A DNA stretch of 64,000 nt from UBA964 sp031382085 (GTDB taxonomy: Bacteria; Pseudomonadota; Gammaproteobacteria; Steroidobacterales; Steroidobacteraceae): NCBI GenBank assembly GCA_031382085.1, contig JANMYM010000012.1, positions 124,001-188,000 of the forward strand, written 5' to 3'. How positions within the stretch are numbered: the first letter of the stretch is position 1; each line of letters opens with the position of its first letter. The position numbers and the translations under genes are program-made. Of this stretch, positions 57,576 to 64,000 are shown piece after piece. Below the pieces are notes generated by a model. It worked only from the letters and a program-made list of their open reading frames with translations. It was not told the DNA's origin and searched no databases.

Positions 57576-58436
57576 ATGATTCTAGTAACAGGCGCTACCG
57601 GACGAACCGCTGCCAGTGCGGCGCTGGAACTCGCCGCGCGCAAAATTCCGGTCCGGGCGCTGACCCGGGACGCCGGCAAGGCCACCAAGCTGCAGGCTGC
57701 AGGGGTGCAATTGGCGTCAGGCGATGTCGATGACGCGGCGGCGCTGGCGGCGGCGATGCAGGGCGTCACCAAGGTGCTGGTGTGTTTGCCGAATGGCGAA
57801 GCGCAGCTGCGCCGTGAGAAAGCGATTGTCGATGCGGCTGTGGTCGCAGGCGCCAGGCACATTGTCAAGATATCGTCGGTCGAAGCGGCTGCACATATGC
57901 ACAATCCCGTGCATCAGACCCACTGGCTGTCGGAACAGCACATCCGCTCCACGGGCATTGCCTGGACGATGGTGCGGCCGACTTTCTACATGCAGAATTT
58001 TCTCGGCAGCGCCGCCACCATCAAGTCCCAGGGCAAGTTCTTTTTCCCGTTCGGCGAGCAGGGCGCGGCGGCGCTGATCGATTCACGCGACGCTGGCTGG
58101 TTCGCGGGGCACGTGCTCGCAACCGATGGCCACGCTAACAAGAGTTACGACATTACCAGTCGCGACAAGATGACGTTTCACCAGGTTGCGGAAGTATTCT
58201 CGAAGGTGTTAGGCCGGACAATCAGCTATGTCCCCCAGGATCCAGTGGCCTACAAGGCGTTTCTCGGCAAGTTTGTCACCAGCACGTGGCATCTGAACGC
58301 GGTGTGTGACATTTTTGCGGAAATTGCCAAGGGTTATTCGGTGCAGGTCACGGACACTTTCCAGCGGGTGAGTGGCCGCGAACCGTTGTCGCTCGAAGGC
58401 TTTATCCGCGGGCACCTGGCGTTGTATCAGGCCTGA
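57576..58436 (+). CDS. NmrA/QorB-like atypical SDR
   Basis: 286 residues. ILVTGATGRTAASAALEL starts the Rossmann fold; SGDVDDAAALAAAMQG and HIVKISSVEA fit the NmrA/HSCARG/QorB group, which lacks the usual Tyr-Lys pair and acts as NAD(P)H quinone reductase or NADP sensor. GGGGAG lies 9 bases before ATG 57576. Its 3' end overlaps the convergent kinase gene by 35 bases. Confidence 0.82.
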   Translation: MILVTGATGRTAASAALELAARKIPVRALTRDAGKATKLQAAGVQLASGDVDDAAALAAAMQGVTKVLVCLPNGEAQLRREKAIVDAAVVAGARHIVKISSVEAAAHMHNPVHQTHWLSEQHIRSTGIAWTMVRPTFYMQNFLGSAATIKSQGKFFFPFGEQGAAALIDSRDAGWFAGHVLATDGHANKSYDITSRDKMTFHQVAEVFSKVLGRTISYVPQDPVAYKAFLGKFVTSTWHLNAVCDIFAEIAKGYSVQVTDTFQRVSGREPLSLEGFIRGHLALYQA

Positions 58437-59418
58437 GGAATCCTGCCGCAAGTTGCAGGTAGTGCTGCCAGGGATGGTCGAACCCGGGCACTTTGCCGAG
58501 AATGTTGCGGTCACGGGCTAACACGCTGGCCAGGTAGAGCGCGCGCGCGGCCAGCAGTGCCGGCAGCGCCTGCTGTTCGCGCGCGCTCAGGGGCCGGAGT
58601 GACTGATAACCGTCCAGGAAAGCGTGGTCGAGCGACCGATCGAGATCTTCGCTGCGACTACGCCAGATGAAGGGCGTCAGGTCGACGCACAATGCTCCGC
58701 GGCCGCAATCGTCAAAATCGAGTGCGTACAGCATGCCGTTGACGCCGCGGCGCAGATTGCCGAAATGCAGATCGCCATGCAGCGATCCGGCCGGCAGGCC
58801 GGGCTCCTGTTGCAACACAGCGGCGATTCCGCAACGGACCGCGGCCACCATGCTGCGTTCCTGCGCGTCGCCTAACGCGGCATCCAGCGCTGTGGCGGTC
58901 CGCGCCAGTTTCTCACCGAGGCTGTGGCGGCGGGCGGTGGCGGGCAACCCGGCGCTGGAGCTGTGAATCGCGGCCAGCAGCTGGCCGGCGGCACGCGCGT
59001 CCTCGACCTCGAGGTTCGGTCCGAGAGTCCGCCCCTCAATCCACGGATAAACGCAGATCATGCGTGGACCTTCGGGTGCGGAAATCTCCAGACCGATGGC
59101 GCCATGCCGGGTGCGCATGGCAGCCGGTGTCGCAAGGCCGGCCGCCGCCAGCGCTGCGGACCAATCGATCTCTTCACGCAGCTGCGCGGGCGTACGCAGT
59201 CCGCTCTTGAGTGCCCGGATGGCGTGCAGCTTGTTAGCAGTGCGCAGCCGGTACCAGTCGTTTTGCCCATGCTGCAGCAGTTCGACTTGCTGCGGCGGCT
59301 CCAGCGCCCAGTTTCTGGCGACCAGCGCGCCCAACGATGCCGCCTGCAGGATTGAATGGCCGACAGCGACGATTTCACTGGCGCAGATGAAGTCCGGGTG
59401 CGGCGCGCTCGATTCCAT
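58402..59418 (-). CDS. aminoglycoside-phosphotransferase-fold kinase
   Basis: 338 residues. The catalytic loop SLHGDLHFGNLRR and the metal loop ALDFDDCGRG are the Brenner and DFD motifs of the APH/choline-kinase/SrkA superfamily; ICVYPWIEGR marks the hinge. It phosphorylates a small molecule or protein with ATP; the substrate cannot be told. Its start lies only 5 bases from the nearest start of the divergent VOC gene, so promoters must overlap coding or each other. Confidence 0.82.
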   Translation of the reverse strand: MESSAPHPDFICASEIVAVGHSILQAASLGALVARNWALEPPQQVELLQHGQNDWYRLRTANKLHAIRALKSGLRTPAQLREEIDWSAALAAAGLATPAAMRTRHGAIGLEISAPEGPRMICVYPWIEGRTLGPNLEVEDARAAGQLLAAIHSSSAGLPATARRHSLGEKLARTATALDAALGDAQERSMVAAVRCGIAAVLQQEPGLPAGSLHGDLHFGNLRRGVNGMLYALDFDDCGRGALCVDLTPFIWRSRSEDLDRSLDHAFLDGYQSLRPLSAREQQALPALLAARALYLASVLARDRNILGKVPGFDHPWQHYLQLAAGFLRPDTTPGARG

Positions 59419-59425
59419 GCCTCAT

Positions 59426-59433
59426 GATATACA
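59426..59433. promoter_or_regulatory. overlapping divergent -10-like elements
   Basis: On the minus strand TATATC (59431-59426) ends 7 bases before ATG 59418. On the plus strand TATACA (59428-59433) ends 8 bases before ATG 59442. The two hexamers share 4 positions, inside the near-palindrome ATGATATACATCAT. Confidence 0.35.
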
Positions 59434-59441
59434 TCATGGTC

Positions 59442-60425
59442 ATGGCGGCGCACGCATCCGGGTTGCAGGGTGGCATACATGAAGTGGTGGTCGGCGTGCC
59501 CGACCTCGCGGTCGCGATCGCGCACTGGCAAGCCTTCGGTTATGCGGTCGTTAGTCGGGGCCGGCTGGACGCCGCGGCGGCGCACACGTTGTATGGCCGG
59601 CATCGTGAGCTGCAGGCGGTGCGCCTGGGTCACGGGCGGGCCCGCAGCGGCCTGATTCGTTTGCAGCAATGGAGCGCAGCCGCGGGTCAGGGCCTCGGAT
59701 CTGCTCCGTTGCGAACCGCCGGCAGCCGCTGGACCGTACACCGAACCCATGACATCACGCCGGCACTGGTCTGGGGGCGGTATCTGCAGAAATCGCTCGC
59801 AGGCACCGCCATTGCGGGGCCGGTTGTTCACAGCGTCGATGCCGGCTCGGCGTCGATCAATCATGCGGTGCTGACAGCGCATTTTCGCCACGTACTGATG
59901 GTGCGCCATGGAATCGATGTGCCGTTGTACGGTTCGCCGGATCCGGCCTGTTTGTTAGGCGCCAGCGAAGTTGTGCATGCGGGTATCGTGGTTACCGCGG
60001 CACAGGCCGACAAACTTTGGTTCTATTCGCGCTTGGGGTTTCAGGCGCTGAGTCAAAGGCGCGTGCAATACGATCCGCAGAGTGTCGCGACGCAATTGTT
60101 TCCACTCTATCCGGGCGAAGCGCTGGTGGAGCACGACTTCGATGACCCGGCATCGCGGCCGGGCCCGAGCCAGCTGCCGGGCCGGCTGCGCGCTTTCGTC
60201 CTGGAACCTGGTGACGGTGCGGATTTTCAGACAGCACCCGGTGACGATGGTTACAACCTTTACAGCCTTCGGCACGCGGGTTTCCGTACTGCCGATGCCG
60301 GGGGCGGCTGGCTCGAGGGTCTGGGCGCCCGGTCGTTAGGTATGGGGCGCGACGAGTTTGGTGAATGGGCCTGGCGGTTCCGGGCGCCGGATGGCTATGA
60401 ATGGCTGGGATTACCCGCGGTTTGA
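59442..60425 (+). CDS. VOC superfamily protein, two-module
   Basis: 327 residues from ATG 59442; ATG 59436 or 59424 are possible, but the family motif and the -10-like element favour 59442. Two VOC modules are visible (GGIHEVVVGVPDLAVAIAHW in parts, and VVTAAQADKLWFYSRLGF), ending DEFGEWAWRFRAPDGYEW. It is a paralogue of the protein at 26764-27801. The role is unknown; such two-module proteins are often found near aromatic or steroid breakdown genes. Confidence 0.7.
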   Translation: MAAHASGLQGGIHEVVVGVPDLAVAIAHWQAFGYAVVSRGRLDAAAAHTLYGRHRELQAVRLGHGRARSGLIRLQQWSAAAGQGLGSAPLRTAGSRWTVHRTHDITPALVWGRYLQKSLAGTAIAGPVVHSVDAGSASINHAVLTAHFRHVLMVRHGIDVPLYGSPDPACLLGASEVVHAGIVVTAAQADKLWFYSRLGFQALSQRRVQYDPQSVATQLFPLYPGEALVEHDFDDPASRPGPSQLPGRLRAFVLEPGDGADFQTAPGDDGYNLYSLRHAGFRTADAGGGWLEGLGARSLGMGRDEFGEWAWRFRAPDGYEWLGLPAV

Positions 60426-60451
60426 TGCAACTTCGTATCCGTTCGACGGTC

Positions 60452-60457
60452 TATACT
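60452..60457 (+). promoter_or_regulatory. -10-like TATACT upstream of the Omp85-like gene
   Basis: TATACT lies 25 bases before ATG 60483, leaving a leader with a purine-rich GAGCACGAG. A matching -35 is weak. Confidence 0.3.
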
Positions 60458-60482
60458 GTTTGACCTTGAGCACGAGTCAGCG

Positions 60483-62099
60483 ATGAAATATTTTTGGGCC
60501 GCGTGTTTGGGCGCTTTGCTGTGTAGCGTCCCGCCAGTGCGGGCCGATAACCCGCTGCCGACCGACGCGGAACTGGAAGCCGCCGGCGCGCGCATCGGGT
60601 CCATTCGAATCGTGTCACTCGACATTTTCGACCTGGATGATCCCCGCGAGAACAAGGCGTTTTACCGGCTGGCAAATCGCCTGCATGTGGAAACGCGGGA
60701 GTCGACGCTGCGCGCGCAGCTTTTGTTCCAGCAAGGCGATCTCTATTCGCGCCGGCTGCTCGATGAGACCACGCGCAACATGCGGCGCCTGCGTTTCCTG
60801 CGCGAACCCGAAGTACGCGTGGTGGCCTGGCACGATGGGCTGGTGGATATCGAAGTCCATTCGCACGATGTCTGGACGCTGAATCCCGGCGTCTCATTCG
60901 GGCGGACCGGCGGCAAGAACCGCACCGGCTTTGAGCTCGAGGATTACAACCTGTTAGGTTTCGGCAAGCATCTGTCGCTCGGCTATTCCAAGGATGTCGA
61001 CCGCAGCACACAGTATCTGCGCTGGAGCGACCCCAACGTGCTCGGTTCACGCTGGACCGACGTCATCGAGATCGCTGACACCGACGACGGCCGCACGCTG
61101 CGCCTGTCAGCGGAGCGGCCGTTCTTCGCGCTTTATTCGCGCTGGAGCGCCGGGTTTACTCTGGCGTCCGAAGTCAGTCAGCATGATCGTTATTCCCTCG
61201 GCGCCGCCATCGACCGCTACGATGTGCAGCGCCGCTACGCCGACGTATTCGGCGGCTGGTCCAAGGGGCTGCGCAACAACTGGGTGCGTCGAACCATCGC
61301 GGGTGTGCGTTATGACGACAATCAGTTTGCCGGCATCCCGGGGCTGTCAACCTTGCCGGTGCCGCAGAACCGTCGCCTGGTCTATCCCTATGTGCGGGTG
61401 GAGTGGCTCGAAGATGATTTCGCGGTGGCCTCCAACCTGGACCAGATCCAGCGCAGCGAGGACCAGCAGTTCGGGAGACAGTTCAGCGCGCAGCTCGGCG
61501 TGGCCGCCGACGCCACGGGCAGCGATCGCAACGCCGCATTGTTAGGTTTTGGCGCACACCGTGGCTGGCGACTGTCCGACAAGGCGCGGTTTTTCGTCGA
61601 CGGTAGCCTGAGCGGCCGGTTTGGCAGTGACCAGGCCGAGAACGTGCTGGCGTCTTTCGATACCCGACTGTACCGGCGCAATGGCCGTCGCATGACGTTC
61701 TATGCCAGCCTGAGCGGCGACTGGACTGATCGCCGGGATGCCGATCGCGAACTGATCCTCGGTGGTGAGGACGGTCTGCGTGGCTATCCGCTGCGCTACC
61801 AATCCGGCAAGAGTCGTGTGCTGCTGACGGTCGAGCAGCGCCTGTACACCAACTGGTACCTGTTGCGCCTCGCGCACGTGGGTGCGGCCGCATTCATCGA
61901 CGTGGGCCGGATCTATGGGCAGGATGCCACTAACACGCCTAACAAGGGTTGGCTGGCGGACGCCGGCATCGGGCTGCGACTCGGAAACGCGCGCTCGGCG
62001 CTGGGCAATGTATTGCACATCGATCTTGCGTTTCCGCTAAATGCGGATCCGACTATTGATAAACTCCAGATTCTGATACAGACCAAGCGGAGTTTCTGA
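60483..62099 (+). CDS. Omp85/TamA-like outer-membrane beta-barrel protein
   Basis: 538 residues. A signal peptide (about 1-22) is followed by one POTRA-like domain (IGSIRIVSLDIFDLDD to VDIEVHSHDVWTLNPG) and a beta-barrel with alternating hydrophobic strands. GGEDGLRGYPLRY is the conserved Omp85 L6 loop (R-G-Y), and the chain ends in SF with terminal Phe, the usual barrel-insertion signal. It could help insert or secrete envelope components. The gene overlaps the following sulfatase gene by one base. Confidence 0.82.
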   Translation: MKYFWAACLGALLCSVPPVRADNPLPTDAELEAAGARIGSIRIVSLDIFDLDDPRENKAFYRLANRLHVETRESTLRAQLLFQQGDLYSRRLLDETTRNMRRLRFLREPEVRVVAWHDGLVDIEVHSHDVWTLNPGVSFGRTGGKNRTGFELEDYNLLGFGKHLSLGYSKDVDRSTQYLRWSDPNVLGSRWTDVIEIADTDDGRTLRLSAERPFFALYSRWSAGFTLASEVSQHDRYSLGAAIDRYDVQRRYADVFGGWSKGLRNNWVRRTIAGVRYDDNQFAGIPGLSTLPVPQNRRLVYPYVRVEWLEDDFAVASNLDQIQRSEDQQFGRQFSAQLGVAADATGSDRNAALLGFGAHRGWRLSDKARFFVDGSLSGRFGSDQAENVLASFDTRLYRRNGRRMTFYASLSGDWTDRRDADRELILGGEDGLRGYPLRYQSGKSRVLLTVEQRLYTNWYLLRLAHVGAAAFIDVGRIYGQDATNTPNKGWLADAGIGLRLGNARSALGNVLHIDLAFPLNADPTIDKLQILIQTKRSF

Positions 62100-64000
62100 T
62101 GACCCAGGATTTCGGTCCAGCGCTGCAGCGCTTCCGACCCGCGCTGACGTTTGCCATCTGGTACCTGATTTCAAGCAGCTTGTTGCGGTTGGTGCTGTGG
62201 TTTGCCTTTGGCCGCGATGCGGGGGTTGGTGCCGCAAACCTGCTGTGGTTGCTGCCACTCGGGCTGCTGGCAGACGCGGTGCAGACGCTTTATCTACTGG
62301 CGCCGTTCATGTTTTTCACCTGGCTGGTGCGCGATCGCTGGTACCGGGCCGGCTGGGTGCGCTGGATGCTGCTGGCCGGCGGCGCGTTGTTCCTGTTTTT
62401 TCTCGGCTTCGTCGTGGCGGCGGAATATTTCTTTTTCGAGGAGTTCACGTCGCGCTTCAACGTTGTTTCGGTCGACTATCTGCTGTACCCGACCGAGGTC
62501 ATCGGCGACATCCGCAGCGAATATCCGTTAGGCGCAATCTTCGCCGCGGCCGGCGTGATTGCCGTGGTGAGTGTCTGGGCGCTGCGCACCCTGGTGTTGT
62601 GTGGACAGGCCGTGACGGCGCGGTTTGCGGCACGCAGCCGGGTTTTTGGCGCGTATTGCATTCTGTTGCTGCTGGCGATTGGTTTCTTTGACACCGGCCT
62701 GCTGGCGCGCTCGCGCGATCGTGTCGCCAACGAGCTCGCGATCAATGGCCCCTCCAGTTTTTTCCGGGCCCTGCGCACCAGCGAAATCGATTATCACCCC
62801 TGGTACGTTACTCGCCCCACCCGCGACAATGTCGCGCGGCTTGAGCAACAGCTGAGCGGCGGGCCGGGCACGTTGCGCCGCGATGCTAACGGCTGGCTGG
62901 TACGCGACGTGCCGCCGAATCCGCAGGGTCTCGGCAAACTCAACGTCGTGATCCTGGCGAGTGAGTCATTCGGCGCGGAGTTCAGCAAGCTGTATGGCTC
63001 CGACCGCGACTGGACCCCGGCCTTTGATCGCCTGGCGCAGGACGGCCTGTGGTTCCGGCAGATGTACGCGTCCGGCAATCGCACGGTGCGCGGCCTGGAA
63101 GCCATCACTTCATCAATCCCGCCGATTCCCACCGTCTCGATCCTGCATCGGCCGGGTAGCGACAACATCGCCAACTGGGGCGCCATCATGCGCGCCAACG
63201 GCTATCACACCACTTTTTTCTATGGTGGGTACGGCAGCTTCGATGACATGAATCGGTTTTACGACAGCAACGGCTTTGAGGTCATCGACCGGTTGAAGAT
63301 TCTGCAGCCAACACGCTTTGAAAATATCTGGGGCGTGTCGGACGAAGACCTGTTCGACACGGCGCTGAAACATTTTGACCAGCTCAGCGGCCAGGGCAAG
63401 CGCTTTTTCGCCATTGTCATGAATACCTCCAATCACAAGCCCTTCACGTTTCGTGCAGGTGTTCCTGGCGTCAAGGCCGAGGGCGGCGGCCGGGAGTCCG
63501 GTGTCCGGTATGCCGATTTCGCCAAGAATTATTTTATTGACAGCGCGCGTGGCAAGCCGTGGTTTGACGATACGCTGTTCATCATCGTCGCGGATCATGG
63601 CGCGCGCGTTTACGGGCGCGCCGAGATTCCCATTGGCAGTTACCGCATCCCCATGCTTTTCTATGCGCCCAAACACCTCAAGCCCAGCGTGCATGAATCG
63701 CTGACCACGCAGATCGACATCGCTCCCACCGCACTCGGTTTGCTGGGCATCGGCTATGCGGCGCCGTTTTTCGGCCAGGATGTACTGAACACGCCGCCGG
63801 AAAAACATGTGGCCTTCTTCAGCCACAATCACAACGCCGCGCTGATGCGCGACAACCAGATGACCATCCTGGGGCTGCGCAAGACGCTCAAGAACGAATC
63901 CTACAATCCCGCGACCGGCGAGTATGGTCCCGGAACTGCGGACCCGGACCGGGATGCGTTGACCGTCGCGTACTACCAGACCGCCTACGAGATGTTTCGG
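62099..64000 (+). CDS. LTA-synthase/MdoB-like alkaline-phosphatase-superfamily protein (3' partial)
   Basis: At least 634 residues; the frame is open to the end of the window. Four or five membrane helices fill residues about 1-210, then an extracytoplasmic sulfatase-type domain starts at LNVVILASESFGAEFS. The likely catalytic Thr is in GNRTVRG (about 327), and metal ligands in NTSNHKPF and IIVADHGAR (about 499). In Gram-negatives such proteins add phosphoglycerol or phosphoethanolamine to glucans or lipids (OpgB/EptA-like) rather than making LTA. The ATG overlaps the last base of the Omp85-like gene's stop, so envelope roles may be linked. Confidence 0.85.
   Translation, partial: MTQDFGPALQRFRPALTFAIWYLISSSLLRLVLWFAFGRDAGVGAANLLWLLPLGLLADAVQTLYLLAPFMFFTWLVRDRWYRAGWVRWMLLAGGALFLFFLGFVVAAEYFFFEEFTSRFNVVSVDYLLYPTEVIGDIRSEYPLGAIFAAAGVIAVVSVWALRTLVLCGQAVTARFAARSRVFGAYCILLLLAIGFFDTGLLARSRDRVANELAINGPSSFFRALRTSEIDYHPWYVTRPTRDNVARLEQQLSGGPGTLRRDANGWLVRDVPPNPQGLGKLNVVILASESFGAEFSKLYGSDRDWTPAFDRLAQDGLWFRQMYASGNRTVRGLEAITSSIPPIPTVSILHRPGSDNIANWGAIMRANGYHTTFFYGGYGSFDDMNRFYDSNGFEVIDRLKILQPTRFENIWGVSDEDLFDTALKHFDQLSGQGKRFFAIVMNTSNHKPFTFRAGVPGVKAEGGGRESGVRYADFAKNYFIDSARGKPWFDDTLFIIVADHGARVYGRAEIPIGSYRIPMLFYAPKHLKPSVHESLTTQIDIAPTALGLLGIGYAAPFFGQDVLNTPPEKHVAFFSHNHNAALMRDNQMTILGLRKTLKNESYNPATGEYGPGTADPDRDALTVAYYQTAYEMFR

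Noticed and set aside
56909..57904. 331-residue minus-strand frame opposite the propeller and NmrA genes
   Set aside because: It crosses two coupled plus-strand genes with clear motifs and is a shadow.
1..64000. Search for insertion sequences, integrases, phage genes or attachment sites
   Set aside because: No transposase, integrase or terminal inverted repeat was recognised; the single tRNA gene is intact and not followed by a repeated 3' end or foreign genes.

Overview
The window reads as a chromosomal stretch of a G+C-rich (low to mid 60s percent by eye) Gram-negative bacterium, most likely a gammaproteobacterium. Supporting genes are HtpX, TesB, azurin, a TamA/BamA-like outer-membrane barrel, a PEP-CTERM protein, ModF and a full Moa set. 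A Steroidobacter/Nevskia-type lineage would fit the many SDR, VOC, DUF1838 and alpha/beta-hydrolase genes, but no 16S rRNA is present, so this placement is inference. Genes are tightly packed, several convergent pairs overlap at their 3' ends, no gap exceeds about 230 bases, and I see no insertion sequence, prophage or CRISPR array.

Layout. 1-1.2 kb: end of a GcvT-like gene and a small membrane protein. 1.4-2.6 kb: a two-gene PEP-CTERM unit behind a good sigma-54-type promoter and a perfect 12-bp palindrome. 2.6-7.3 kb: e(P4)-type phosphatase, DUF2167 plus site-2 protease, a YeeN-type YebC protein, and a two-domain (CpeT-like plus cyclophilin) protein. 7.4-15 kb: two tail-to-tail DUF1295 membrane proteins, DUF1838, an M24 peptidase, a GNAT enzyme, an SDR, an exported F420/NADP-reductase-like protein and an MsbA-like ABC exporter. 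15-22 kb: CNB-patatin lipase, LOG phosphoribohydrolase, MECR-like reductase, VOC, hydrolase, GabT-like aminotransferase, 2Fe-2S Mo-hydroxylase subunit. 22.8-25.7 kb: ferredoxin-NADP reductase, azurin, TesB and cytochrome c. 25.8-35.5 kb: one long minus-strand run from htpX through desaturase, COG2907 flavoprotein, DUF1365, CFA-type methyltransferase, FAD-linked 2-hydroxyacid dehydrogenase, SUMF1, VOC and hydrolase, which looks like membrane-lipid remodelling with envelope proteolysis. 35.6-44.1 kb: MobB, VIT1/CCC1 transporter and an acidic-tail protein, proB-proA, then moeA-moaA-moaC-(mobA::moaD fusion)-moaE. 44-51.8 kb: GST, tRNA-Arg(UCG), flavin reductase, a beta-hydroxyacid dehydrogenase, omega-aminotransferase, methyltransferase, MBL and ModF-like ATPase series. 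51.9-60.4 kb: MFS transporter, exported SDR, two divergent SDR-led catabolic-looking units, an APH-type kinase and a VOC protein. 60.5-64 kb: an Omp85-like barrel followed by an LTA-synthase-family sulfatase that runs off the window.

Three signals go beyond gene content. (1) A short word, TTGTTAG (extended YTTGTTAGS), occurs about 50 times on both strands, mostly inside genes and at the cost of using rare TTA codons. It is far above base-composition expectation and looks like a DNA-level signal (uptake-, architecture- or methylation-type). (2) About a dozen first genes of transcription units have a -10-like hexamer ending 5-10 bases before the start codon, implying widespread leaderless mRNAs. 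(3) Molybdenum-cofactor genes include an in-frame MobA-MoaD fusion. Several enzymes are odd: an alpha/beta hydrolase whose nucleophile elbow reads GxHxG, Rossmann oxidoreductases carrying export signals, and a DUF1295 paralogue lacking the RHPNY motif.
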